Shown piece after piece: positions 23,772 through 31,905 of a stretch of DNA of 64,000 nucleotides. The notes under the pieces are model-generated. The model was not told the DNA's origin and made no database searches. It was given only the letters and a program-made list of their open reading frames with translations. Origin of the DNA: Novosphingobium mathurense (lineage in GTDB: Bacteria; Pseudomonadota; Alphaproteobacteria; Sphingomonadales; Sphingomonadaceae); contig NZ_FVZE01000003.1 of the NCBI RefSeq assembly GCF_900168325.1, positions 372,001 to 436,000 on the forward strand. Direction: 5' to 3'. The translations under genes were made by a program, and so were the position numbers. The first letter of the stretch is position 1. Each line of letters begins with the position of its first letter.

Positions 23772-26132
23772 ATGAGGAAGTTTCTTTGCAGCACCGCTAT
23801 GATGACCGTTGCGGTCCTCACGGCCGTTCCGGCCCTTGCGCAGGAGAACTCTGCGCAGCAGGGGACGTCTGACGACGATTACGGAATCGGCGCCATCGTC
23901 GTCACCGCGCAGAAGCGGTCGGAAAACATCCAGGACGTTCCCATCGCGATTTCGGCGGTGAGCGAGCAGTATCTCGAAAGCCGAGGTGTCGATTCCATCG
24001 ACAAGCTGGGCACCATCGCGCCCAACGTGAAGATCGAACGCGCGCCGTCGTCGAAGACGATCTCCCAGATCTCGATCCGCGGTTCGGTCACCATCAATCC
24101 CGCGATCACGTGGGAACCTGCGGTGGGGCTCTATCTCGACGGCGTCTATATCGCCAAGGCGCAGGGCTCGATCTTCGACATTGCCGATCTCGAACGGGTC
24201 GAAGTGCTGCGCGGTCCGCAAGGCACGCTTTATGGCCGCAATGCTCTGGCCGGTGCCGTCAATCTCGTGACCAAGAAGCCCAGCGGCGAAGCAGGCGGCA
24301 TGGCAGAGATCACTTACGGCAGCTTCAATGAATGGAAGCTGCGCGGGGTCATCGACCTGCCGCAGATGGGAATCTTTTCGGCCAAGGTCTCCGGTCAGTA
24401 TCGCAAGCGGGACGGGCTGATCGACCTTGTCCCCGATCCATACGATACACCCGGATCCTCGCTGCCGGTCCGCAACCGGACGGACTCGATCAAGTCGGGA
24501 AGCTTCATGGTGCAGTTGCGCGCGGAACTGTCTGACGACATTACCGCCGATTACACCTACGACTATTCCAGGAACAAGCAGACTCCGCCGTTCTCGCAGC
24601 TGCTGCGGGTCAACCGCAATGGCGATCCGCGCGACATCTTCGATCCGAACTCACCCGGTTACGCTTTCGGTGGGGCCTTCTTCCCGCTCAATCTCTACAC
24701 CGACCCCAACCGGGTCGGCACGGCTTCGATCGATGGCGACGTCTATGAGCATTCGCGCAGCTATGGTCACGCGCTGACCCTGACCGCCAACCTTGGTTCG
24801 GCCGAAGTGAAGTCGATTACCGCCTATCGCGACCTCGCATGGTCCGATGGCCTCGACCTCGACGGATCGCCACTCGCCGTGGCCTACACGCAGCGCATTA
24901 CCGACTACCATGCCTTCAGCCAGGAACTGCAGGTGACGGGCGAGGCGCTGTCGGACAAGCTCAAGTACGTCGTGGGTGCCTTCTACTTCAGCGAGAAGGC
25001 CGAGACGAATAACCCGCAAACCTATTTCGGGGGCGGCCTCGACCTGACATCGAACTACGGTTCGCATACCAAGGCCTATGCGCTCTATGCGCAGCTCGAC
25101 TACAATCTCACCGACGCGCTCAAGCTGACGCTGGGCGGGCGCTATACGCATGAGAAGAAGGACATCAGCCGCTTCCTGCGGGTGAACCTCGACGCGGCCA
25201 ACGGCATCTTCACGCCGACGGTCGTCGCGGATCTGCCCTACGGCACTTTCCCGGATGCGAAGTACAACAACTTCTCTCCCGCCGCGACGCTCAGCTACGA
25301 AGTGACTCCGGACGTCAACGTCTATGCCCGCTTTGCCCGTGGTTTCAAATCGGGCGGGTTCAACGGTGAGACCAATGTATTCTTCGATCCTGCAGCCCCC
25401 GCAGGCTGTCCGGCCGGAGCCACCGAGCTGTGTCGGCCCTACCGCCCGGAAAAGGTCGACAGCTATGAGCTTGGTGCGAAGACCCAGCTTCTGGGCAACG
25501 CCCTTGTGTTCAATGTCGCGGCCTTCCGGGACGAACACAAGGACATGCAGCTCGCCATCTTCACCGCGGAAGGGGCTGCGGCCTCGATCGTGCGCAATGC
25601 CGGTGCGGCCCGCATCCAGGGCCTGGAATTCGAACTCGTCGCGCGGCCCGTTTCGGGCGTGACGATCAACGGTTCGCTGGCATTCCTCGATTCCAAGTAC
25701 AAGAGCTTCATCGACGGCGGCGTCGACGTGGCGGACAACCGTGCGTTCCCCCATGCGCCCAAGACGACCGCCGCGCTCGGCGTCGACTGGCGCGTGATCG
25801 AGGGGGGCTGGGGCAAGCTGAACCTCTACGGCGATCTCAGCTACGTTTCGAAGTACTATACTTTCCCTTATGCGCTCTCCACGGATATCGCTTCGGACCA
25901 GAATGCGCACAACACGCAGTCACCGGGTCGGACTATCGTGAACCTGCGGGCAACGGTTTCCGAAGTCATGCTCGGGGGTGTCGAGGCGTCCATTTCCGCC
26001 TTCGTGCGCAATCTCACCAAGGAGGACAGCCCCAACAACTTCATCGACTTCGGACCCGGTTTCGGCGGGATGACGCTGGGCTACTTCCCGGAACCGCGTA
26101 CCTTCGGCGTTACCGCAGGCGTGAAATTCTGA
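23772..26132 (+). CDS. TonB-dependent outer-membrane receptor 2
   Basis: A 786-residue receptor: signal peptide (residues 1-24, ending PALAQ), TonB-box-like AIVVTAQKR, plug with RGPQGTLYGRNALAGAV, then the barrel, ending in TAGVKF. The start ATG follows a consensus AGGAGG by 5 bp. It is related to receptor 1 but well diverged. The next gene on the strand is an SDR. Divergent from an operon carrying an FAD ketosteroid-dehydrogenase-like gene and sharing its promoter region, it is a good candidate for steroid or bile-salt uptake. Confidence 0.93.
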   Translation: MRKFLCSTAMMTVAVLTAVPALAQENSAQQGTSDDDYGIGAIVVTAQKRSENIQDVPIAISAVSEQYLESRGVDSIDKLGTIAPNVKIERAPSSKTISQISIRGSVTINPAITWEPAVGLYLDGVYIAKAQGSIFDIADLERVEVLRGPQGTLYGRNALAGAVNLVTKKPSGEAGGMAEITYGSFNEWKLRGVIDLPQMGIFSAKVSGQYRKRDGLIDLVPDPYDTPGSSLPVRNRTDSIKSGSFMVQLRAELSDDITADYTYDYSRNKQTPPFSQLLRVNRNGDPRDIFDPNSPGYAFGGAFFPLNLYTDPNRVGTASIDGDVYEHSRSYGHALTLTANLGSAEVKSITAYRDLAWSDGLDLDGSPLAVAYTQRITDYHAFSQELQVTGEALSDKLKYVVGAFYFSEKAETNNPQTYFGGGLDLTSNYGSHTKAYALYAQLDYNLTDALKLTLGGRYTHEKKDISRFLRVNLDAANGIFTPTVVADLPYGTFPDAKYNNFSPAATLSYEVTPDVNVYARFARGFKSGGFNGETNVFFDPAAPAGCPAGATELCRPYRPEKVDSYELGAKTQLLGNALVFNVAAFRDEHKDMQLAIFTAEGAAASIVRNAGAARIQGLEFELVARPVSGVTINGSLAFLDSKYKSFIDGGVDVADNRAFPHAPKTTAALGVDWRVIEGGWGKLNLYGDLSYVSKYYTFPYALSTDIASDQNAHNTQSPGRTIVNLRATVSEVMLGGVEASISAFVRNLTKEDSPNNFIDFGPGFGGMTLGYFPEPRTFGVTAGVKF

Positions 26133-26158
26133 GCCGGCCGGACGGGAAGGACAGACAT

Positions 26159-26899
26159 ATGCTTTTCGAAGGGAAAAGGGCGCTCATAACCGGCGCGGCA
26201 TCGGGTATCGGGCGCGCAACCGCCATCCGATTTGCTGCCGAAGGTGCGCAAGTGACGATCGGCGATCGCAACGTGCAGGGCCTGCAGGAAACGGCGGCGA
26301 TGATGGCCACGCCGCCGGTGATCCAATCTTACGATGCAATGGACCACGCTTCGTCTCGGCACCTTGTCGACGTGGCGGCGAAGGAAGGGCTCGACATCCT
26401 GTGCAACATTGCCGGAATGCTGAAGTGGGGCCCTTCCCGGGACTTTGCAGTCGAAGACTTCGAGCGCCTGATGACGATCAATGCGACAAGCGTTTTCGTG
26501 CTTTGCCAGGCGGCGCTGCCGCATCTTGCAAAGTCCAAGGGCAATATCGTCAATACTGCCTCTACGGCCGCGCTTCAGGGAATCGCCTATACTATCGCCT
26601 ATTCGGCTTCGAAGCATGCCGTGGCTGCGATCACCAAGGGGCTGGCCATCGAATATGGCGCTCGCGGGGTGCGGGTAAATGCGATCTGTCCCGGGCATGT
26701 GGAAACCCCGATGACCCAGACCCCGCCGCCTGAAGGTGATGTCGACTGGTCATTGGTGATGCGCAATGCGCCCAAGCTCGAAAACGGCGCCTGCGCCCCG
26801 GAAGATATCGCCGAAATGTTTGCGTTCCTGGCCAGTGACAAGGCCCGGAAAGTGACCGGCTCGCTATTCACGGTCGATGGGGGGCAACTCGCGGGGTGA
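26159..26899 (+). CDS. Short-chain dehydrogenase/reductase (SDR)
   Basis: A 246-residue classical SDR: TGAASGIGRA (residues 11-20), CNIAG in the NNAG position, the catalytic serine in NTASTA, YSASK and the C-terminal FTVDGG. It follows TonB receptor 2 by 26 bp with GGAAGGAC as ribosome binding site, and its 3' end overlaps the convergent SnoaL gene by 32 bp. A hydroxysteroid dehydrogenase role is likely; regiospecificity is unknown. Confidence 0.88.
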   Translation: MLFEGKRALITGAASGIGRATAIRFAAEGAQVTIGDRNVQGLQETAAMMATPPVIQSYDAMDHASSRHLVDVAAKEGLDILCNIAGMLKWGPSRDFAVEDFERLMTINATSVFVLCQAALPHLAKSKGNIVNTASTAALQGIAYTIAYSASKHAVAAITKGLAIEYGARGVRVNAICPGHVETPMTQTPPPEGDVDWSLVMRNAPKLENGACAPEDIAEMFAFLASDKARKVTGSLFTVDGGQLAG

Positions 26900-27356
26900 G
26901 TAGCATGCGGGCGGTTTCCTGCCCGTCGAGGAGGGCATTGGCGCGATGAATGACGCGCCAGCCCTCGGCCCTGCGTTCGAGAGTCCAGCAATTGGCCGCA
27001 ACGCGGTGCGCCTCGAACTGCCCGTCGCCAAGATGGCGGAAGATCACACTGTGTCCGCGCGCACTGGCAAGGTCGCCGTCCAGTTCTATGGCGACGGGGC
27101 CAAGCAGGTGAGCGCATCCCTGACACATCAGCGACCGGTGGTTCGCCCCCTCGATCAGGCCGGCAATGGCACCGCGCCCTTGTGCGGCGGCGAATCCGAC
27201 GACTTCGTATTCACCGTTATCGGTCCAGAGTTGCGAGAGCGCTTCGCCGTCGCCGCTGTCGGCGAGCGGCCCGTATTGGGCAATGATCGAACGAATCGCC
27301 TCGAGGTCCTCGAGGCGTTGAAGACGCTCGGCAAGGCTTTCCAGGGAATGGGTCAT
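26868..27356 (-). CDS. SnoaL-like / NTF2-fold protein
   Basis: A 162-residue NTF2-fold protein: RLQRLEDLEAIRSIIAQYG at the N-terminus, GCAHLLGP on the face strand, GHSVIF, and EGWRVIHRANALLDG near the end. The Tyr, strand His and terminal Arg positions of BaiE-type dehydratases are recognisable, but the catalytic Asp position carries a His. It is a single gene divergent from the DUF1214 gene. Function unknown; steroid lyase or isomerase activity is a reasonable guess. Confidence 0.78.
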   Translation of the reverse strand: MTHSLESLAERLQRLEDLEAIRSIIAQYGPLADSGDGEALSQLWTDNGEYEVVGFAAAQGRGAIAGLIEGANHRSLMCQGCAHLLGPVAIELDGDLASARGHSVIFRHLGDGQFEAHRVAANCWTLERRAEGWRVIHRANALLDGQETARMLLTPRVAPHRP

Positions 27357-27368
27357 GCCAACCGTTCT

Positions 27369-27383
27369 GGCGCCTCATGCGCC
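27369..27383. promoter_or_regulatory. Inverted repeat in divergent promoter
   Basis: GGCGC (27369-27373) and GCGCC (27379-27383) flank CTCAT in the 59-bp gap between the divergent SnoaL and DUF1214 genes. It may be an operator, but the repeat is short and GC-rich, so it could be chance. Confidence 0.25.
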
Positions 27384-27415
27384 TTGAGCAAAGCGAAAAA
27401 ACCGGGAGAACTGCA

Positions 27416-28504
27416 ATGAATGACGCATCGTGCGGCAATGCCAAGCTCGGCCACGTATGGCGTGAATTCTGCGAAGAGCTTGCGCAGGCCGGAGATGTTC
27501 TGATGCGTGAGGAAGCGCCGGGCGCGGCGATCGACCAGGCCGAAGGGCTGCGCTATCTTTCGCGCCTGACGCGCACGGCGCTCAACATGCTCGTCGACAG
27601 CGCCGATCCCGATTTTCCACGCCTCTTCCTGCTCTGCGACGACAAGATCAAGATCGGCGCAGACAATCCCGACAACCTCTATCAGCAATGCGTCGTCAGC
27701 GCGGACCGCGAGTATCGCATCACGGGCAAGCGCAATACGGTTCCCTATTTCTCTATCGGCAGCAAGGCGAACCGCTATGCGACCGACGGAACCATGGCCT
27801 CCACCGGTGAGATCGAGTTCGCGGACATGGAGTTCGGACCGGACGGCAGTTTCGAGATCGTCGTCAGCAAGGATGAGAAGCCGGGCAACTGGTTGCCCAT
27901 GTCGGACGACACGTCTCTGCTGATCGTACGCCAGACGTTCGACGACAAGAAAACGCAAGTCCCCGCCGACGTCCGCATCGAGCGGATTGGCCCCGGTCCC
28001 GAGACACCGCTTGTGCTGAGGCCTGAGCAGATCGAGAGCCAGCTGAAGGGCGCGGCGCAGTGGGTGCGCGGAACCGCCAATACTTTCGCTGACTGGTCAG
28101 AGTGGTTCAAGGCGCAGCCGAACCGGATCTATGACGGTGATCAGGCGGTTTTCTACCGCGCCGGCGGCGATCCCAATATCTGGTATGGGCATATCTACTT
28201 CGATCTTCAGCCCGGCGAGGCGCTGGTCATCCGGGCAACGCCGCCAGAGTGCCGCATGTGGAATTTCCAGCTCGACAACTGGTGGATGGAATCGCTCGAT
28301 CACGTGAACAACCCGCACGTCTGGATCAATGGCAGCATGGCCAGATACGAGCCGGACGGCAGCGTCATCGTCGTTTGCGCCGACGCAGATCCCGGTTTCG
28401 CCAACTGGATCGATCTTGCCGGACATCGCGAGGGGACCGGGCTTTGGCGCTGGCTGGGTGCCAAGGACCACCCTGTCCCGCAAGTGGAGGTGGTTCGGCT
28501 CTAG
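27416..28504 (+). CDS. DUF1214 domain protein
   Basis: A 362-residue protein whose C-terminal third carries the DUF1214 pattern (YGHIYFDLQPGEALVI, MWNFQLDNWWMESLD, PHVWINGSM, NWIDLAGHREGTG). Unlike many DUF1254/DUF1214 proteins it shows no signal peptide, so it is probably cytoplasmic. Start at the ATG after CGGGAGA. Homologues are often found near catabolic genes for hydrophobic compounds, but no reaction is established. It is transcribed alone, divergent from a SnoaL gene. Confidence 0.8.
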   Translation: MNDASCGNAKLGHVWREFCEELAQAGDVLMREEAPGAAIDQAEGLRYLSRLTRTALNMLVDSADPDFPRLFLLCDDKIKIGADNPDNLYQQCVVSADREYRITGKRNTVPYFSIGSKANRYATDGTMASTGEIEFADMEFGPDGSFEIVVSKDEKPGNWLPMSDDTSLLIVRQTFDDKKTQVPADVRIERIGPGPETPLVLRPEQIESQLKGAAQWVRGTANTFADWSEWFKAQPNRIYDGDQAVFYRAGGDPNIWYGHIYFDLQPGEALVIRATPPECRMWNFQLDNWWMESLDHVNNPHVWINGSMARYEPDGSVIVVCADADPGFANWIDLAGHREGTGLWRWLGAKDHPVPQVEVVRL

Positions 28505-28656
28505 GGCTCCCCTCTTCCATGTGCGGCAACTTTGTCTGCTCCAGGCCCGGAAGATTTGCGCCGATGGGGCCGTCTTCCCTTATGGCCTCATGCAGGTCGG
28601 ATCGACGACCGGCGCGATCCCTCGATAGATGTAAAAGGGCAAATCCTGCGTGATCG

Positions 28657-28673
28657 ATATATGCGCATTATAT
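28657..28673. promoter_or_regulatory. Shared ATATGCG palindrome
   Basis: ATATATGCGCATTATAT has a palindromic core ATGCGCAT with near-symmetric AT flanks and contains the TATATGCG (28658-28665) seen at other promoters. It is in the 268-bp gap 28505-28772, about 100 bp before the TIM-barrel gene. The gap is extremely AT-rich from 28650 to 28745 and also has CGTAAAAAT (28727-28735), repeated at 38269-38277. Confidence 0.55.
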
Positions 28674-28772
28674 TACCTACAAATGGATGCAAAGATGATT
28701 TATTATAAATAATAATGGCATTTTTGCGTAAAAATTATGGTCTAATAAGGCTGGGGCGTGTACGGTGCGGCA

Positions 28773-29591
28773 ATGCGCCTCTCACTCGATCATCTGACGG
28801 TCATCGATGCGGATCCGGTCGAACTTGTCGAGGCTGCGCACGATGCGCGCTGTACCGGTGTCTGCCTTTTCATCCAGTCGATGCCGGTATTGCCGATGAT
28901 GCCGAGGTTCGACTTGTGCGCGGATCGTTCCGGTCGGCGTGACTTCGTCAAGCGGATGGCGGATCACGGAGTCTCGCTGGACCTTGCCTATCCGTTCACT
29001 TTGGCCGGGCGTACCCGCGTCGAGGACTATGTGGTGGCCATGGAATGCGCGGCCGAGTTGGGTGCAGGTCTTGTCAACGTACTTTGCTACGATCGCGAGG
29101 TGTCGCGCCGCGCTGAAAACTTCGCCGGGTTTTGCGACCTTGCGGCCGGTTTCGACCTCGCGGTAGCCGCCGAGTTCTATCCGCTTTCGCAGATCGGATC
29201 GCTTGCTGGCGCGCTCGATCTGGTTCGGGCCTTGGACCGGCCGGGGAGGGTTGGTGTCAATGTCGACTTGCTGCATCTGATGCGGTCAGGCGGATCGATC
29301 GCCGAACTTGCCGCAGCTCCGGACGAATTTGTCCTCTTTGCGCAAGCCTGCGATGGCCCGCAGGCATGCCCGACAGATGATCTCGGTGCGGAGGCGTCAG
29401 GCGAGCGGCTCCTGCCGGGCGAAGGCGTGTTCGACGTAGGCGGATTTCTCGGGGCATTGCCGGAACACTGCCCGGTGAGCGTGGAGATACCCCGGCTCAG
29501 CGCGCTGCTCTCGGGCGAGCCGCGTGGTGTCAGGGCTCGCCGTGCAGTCGAAGCGGTCAGGCGCGCAGCCGCGCCAGTTCCTCCGGGTTAA
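28773..29591 (+). CDS. Sugar phosphate isomerase/epimerase-like TIM-barrel protein
   Basis: A 272-residue protein of the AP-endonuclease-2/xylose-isomerase-like barrel group. Acidic metal-ligand candidates are found at the ends of strands: Glu in VAAEFYP, Asp in VNVDLLHLMRSGG and Glu in VSVEIPRLS. Start at ATG 28773; a GTG 15 bp upstream is possible. Its 3' end overlaps the remnant aldo/keto reductase on the other strand. It is under a promoter with the shared element. A steroid-related reaction such as an isomerisation is only a guess from context. Confidence 0.75.
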   Translation: MRLSLDHLTVIDADPVELVEAAHDARCTGVCLFIQSMPVLPMMPRFDLCADRSGRRDFVKRMADHGVSLDLAYPFTLAGRTRVEDYVVAMECAAELGAGLVNVLCYDREVSRRAENFAGFCDLAAGFDLAVAAEFYPLSQIGSLAGALDLVRALDRPGRVGVNVDLLHLMRSGGSIAELAAAPDEFVLFAQACDGPQACPTDDLGAEASGERLLPGEGVFDVGGFLGALPEHCPVSVEIPRLSALLSGEPRGVRARRAVEAVRRAAAPVPPG

Positions 29592-30003
29592 GATCTAGGT
29601 CGGCGGCTCTGACGCCTTCTTCGATGCGGGCCGGGCTGGATCCGCCCAATACGGGGATCGTCTGGTTCGGCTGGTTGATCAGATAGGCGAGCACCACGTC
29701 GTTGATCGCCACGCCATGGCACCTTGCCAAGTCTTGCGCCGCCGCAAAGCGCCTTTGGTTGACGGGATTGCCATAGCGCGTGGCGAGATCGGTTGCGACT
29801 TCACGCTTTTCTTTCATGGCGAAGTAGCCGCCGCTGGTGGGGGCATAGGCCATGATCGGAAGCGTTTCATGCAGCGTTTCGTATTCGCCCTCGTAGTAAT
29901 GTCGGTAGCCCTGCGCGCGCGTCGAACATAGCGCCCTTGGTGGCGATAATCCTGTCGGAACGATTGCCGCTCGTCTTGAGCCAGGTGCCGATGGCGCGCC
30001 CGC
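29557..30003 (-). pseudogene. Aldo/keto reductase remnant, internally deleted and frameshifted
   Basis: Right after the stop of the BaiE-like gene, one frame (from 29998 down) reads like an aldo/keto reductase N-terminal segment: AIGTWLKTSGNRSDRIIATKG. Near 29920 the similarity moves to another frame (QGYRHYYEGEYETLHETLP) and continues through MAYAPTSGGYF to the normal C-terminus, with PVLGGSSPARIEE. The first part of the barrel, the catalytic Tyr region and the middle are missing. This is a decayed gene, formerly the last of the minus-strand operon. An intact 98-residue frame from 29853 remains but is unlikely to fold. Confidence 0.8.
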
Positions 30004-30540
30004 TCAGACCGCTTGGGTCCATTCGATGAGATGGCTGATGTCGCGGCGCTCATCTGGCTTGCGCCCGGTTCGGGCAAGGTGATGCGCGGTGATCTGGATC
30101 GCCGGATCGAGTGGAAGGACGACTTCCATGACCCGGTCGTAGATGGTGCAGGCGATTTTCCAGACGCCCCCTTCACGCCGGTATTGATCGCGGTAGATCG
30201 CCGTCCCGGACGTATGGGTCTTTTCTTCGAGGTTGATGAAGATATCTTCCAGGTACCAGATCCCCTCGGCTGAATTGTCTCCGGTCAGCCTGATCTCCGG
30301 CATATGGCCGTGATGCATCGCCACTGTGCCGGAATGGAAGGAATTGGCGAGGAATTCGATCATGTCGTCCCGGCCGGACAGTGCTACCTTGTAGGAACCG
30401 CCGCGATACTCGACGGCCACGTCCTCCGTGAACAGCGACGCGAGAAGGTCCATGTCGGCAGTGTCGATGCCACGGAAATAGCGGTGCTTGAGCGTCCTGA
30501 TATCTTCCAGATCGCTCAGGTGTTGCAGTGTATAGGCCAT
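30004..30540 (-). CDS. Probable bile-acid 7-alpha-dehydratase, BaiE/Hsh2-like (NTF2 fold)
   Basis: A 178-residue NTF2-fold protein that aligns with bile-acid 7-alpha-dehydratase BaiE along most of its length as I recall that sequence: LSDLEDIRTLKHRYFRGID, then MHHGHMPEI, then GIWYLED, then GGVWKI and YDR. The five residues I recall as important in BaiE (Tyr30, Asp35, His83, Asp106, Arg146) match Tyr21, Asp26, His76, Asp99 and Arg136 here, with the His-Asp and Asp-Arg spacings nearly unchanged. It would remove the 7-alpha-hydroxyl from a 3-keto-4-ene (or 1,4-diene) bile acid to give a delta-6 double bond. Start preceded by GAGGAAG. It is in the operon with HsaA, HsaD-HsaG and an FAD enzyme. 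Confidence 0.82.
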   Translation of the reverse strand: MAYTLQHLSDLEDIRTLKHRYFRGIDTADMDLLASLFTEDVAVEYRGGSYKVALSGRDDMIEFLANSFHSGTVAMHHGHMPEIRLTGDNSAEGIWYLEDIFINLEEKTHTSGTAIYRDQYRREGGVWKIACTIYDRVMEVVLPLDPAIQITAHHLARTGRKPDERRDISHLIEWTQAV

Positions 30541-30544
30541 GGTT

Positions 30545-31072
30545 TCAGGCTTCCTCTAGTGCCGTGAACATTGCTTCGGCGCGCGCTTTCAATGCCCGTG
30601 CGCTGTCGTCGAAGGCGCGTTTCACCCAGGGACCGGCGAACCGGTACACATGGATTCCGTTGTTGCCGAGAAACGCGTCGGTCGAATGGTAACGACAGGT
30701 GTTGTCGCCAGTTGCCTCGATGATCTGGTCACGGCGGGCGGGATAGGGCCAGGCATCGCTGTGGATCATTTCCCAGCTCAGCAGCCTTTCCGGTTCGAAG
30801 GCGCAAATATACTCGCAGTTGGGGACCAGCGATCCCGGAGCGGCATAATTGACGAGCGTCATTTCGACCGCTGCGCTCATCTCCAGCGTGGAGACGGCGC
30901 GCACACAGAAAGGATTCCATTCGGCATAACGGGACAAGTCGGTCAGGATGTCCCACACGATACGCGCGGGGGCGTCGATCTCCACCGTATCGCCCACGGT
31001 TACAGCATCGGGATCAAAGCCGCTGACCGGATCGTCGTTGAGCTTTGGCGCGTTTTTCATCCAATCCAGCAT
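30545..31072 (-). CDS. SRPBCC (START-like) family protein
   Basis: A 175-residue helix-grip protein with the SRPBCC signature: VEIDAPARIVWDILTDLSRY followed by WNPF, strands with RLLSWEMIHSD, and a long C-terminal helix from FAGPWVKRAF. Start ATG 31072 is 8 bp after GAGGGAG; an upstream in-frame start is not needed. The fold binds hydrophobic ligands in a deep cavity, so a steroid carrier or cyclase/hydrolase role fits the operon. Its stop lies 4 bp before the BaiE-like gene. Confidence 0.82.
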   Translation of the reverse strand: MLDWMKNAPKLNDDPVSGFDPDAVTVGDTVEIDAPARIVWDILTDLSRYAEWNPFCVRAVSTLEMSAAVEMTLVNYAAPGSLVPNCEYICAFEPERLLSWEMIHSDAWPYPARRDQIIEATGDNTCRYHSTDAFLGNNGIHVYRFAGPWVKRAFDDSARALKARAEAMFTALEEA

Positions 31073-31085
31073 GTTCTTCGCTCCC

Positions 31086-31856
31086 TCAAACAGCAACCCA
31101 GTCGCCGCCGTTGACGTCCAGCGCGGCTCCGGTCATCTCGCTCGCATAATCGGAGAGCAGGAAATAGACCGCCTTGGCGCAATCGGCGTCGGGCGGAATG
31201 TGGCCGACCGGAATTTCGGCGCTGCGCTGGTTGCGGAAGGCCTCGGCCCCGTCACCCAGCGATGCGATGTATTCCTCGAGTGGTGCGCCCATCATCCATC
31301 CCATCAGGGCGGTGTTGACGCGGATGCCGCTGCCCGAAAGTTCGACTGCAAGCTGGCGGCTCATCTGGTTGAGGGCGGCCTTGGCCATTGCATAGCCGCC
31401 TTCCCCCGGCATCGGCTTGCGCGTGGCCAGCGTCGAGACATTGACGATCGAGCCTGACTTCTGCGCCCGCATCGTCGGGATGACGGCTTGCGCCATGCGC
31501 ACCGCTCCCACGGCGATCACGTCCAACGCCATCAGCAACTGGTCGATGGAATGGGTGTCGAGGCCCAACCAATCGGGGTGGTAGTATGCGGAATTGACGA
31601 GGCCGTCGATCCGACCCCACTTGTTCAGGGCGGCCTTGGCCAGTGCATTGCACTGTTCGGTCTTCGAAACATCGCAGGGTACGGCAATCGCCTCGCCGCC
31701 GGCTTCGACGATTTCGCCGGCAAGCCTCTCGATCGCGTCTTTCGAGCGCGCTGAGACTATGACTTTCGCGCCTTCAGCGGCCGCGCCACGGCACATCGCC
31801 TGCCCCATGCCCGGGCCTGCTCCGGTGATGATGACGACCTTGTCTTTGAGGATCAT
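31086..31856 (-). CDS. Short-chain dehydrogenase/reductase (SDR)
   Basis: A 256-residue classical SDR: TGAGPGMGQA (residues 10-19), VNSAY in place of NNAG, the serine in NVSTLAT, YAMAK and the C-terminal LDVNGG. Start at the ATG 7 bp after GGGAGAG. It is in the HsaA-to-SRPBCC minus-strand operon, between an FAD dehydrogenase-like gene and the SRPBCC gene. Likely a hydroxysteroid dehydrogenase; with the BaiE-like gene nearby, oxidation of a ring hydroxyl of a bile acid is plausible but unproven. Confidence 0.88.
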   Translation of the reverse strand: MILKDKVVIITGAGPGMGQAMCRGAAAEGAKVIVSARSKDAIERLAGEIVEAGGEAIAVPCDVSKTEQCNALAKAALNKWGRIDGLVNSAYYHPDWLGLDTHSIDQLLMALDVIAVGAVRMAQAVIPTMRAQKSGSIVNVSTLATRKPMPGEGGYAMAKAALNQMSRQLAVELSGSGIRVNTALMGWMMGAPLEEYIASLGDGAEAFRNQRSAEIPVGHIPPDADCAKAVYFLLSDYASEMTGAALDVNGGDWVAV

Positions 31857-31905
31857 GGTGTTCTCTCCCAATGTTTCTTGTCGTTTTTCCGGTCTCGTGG
31901 CCGGG

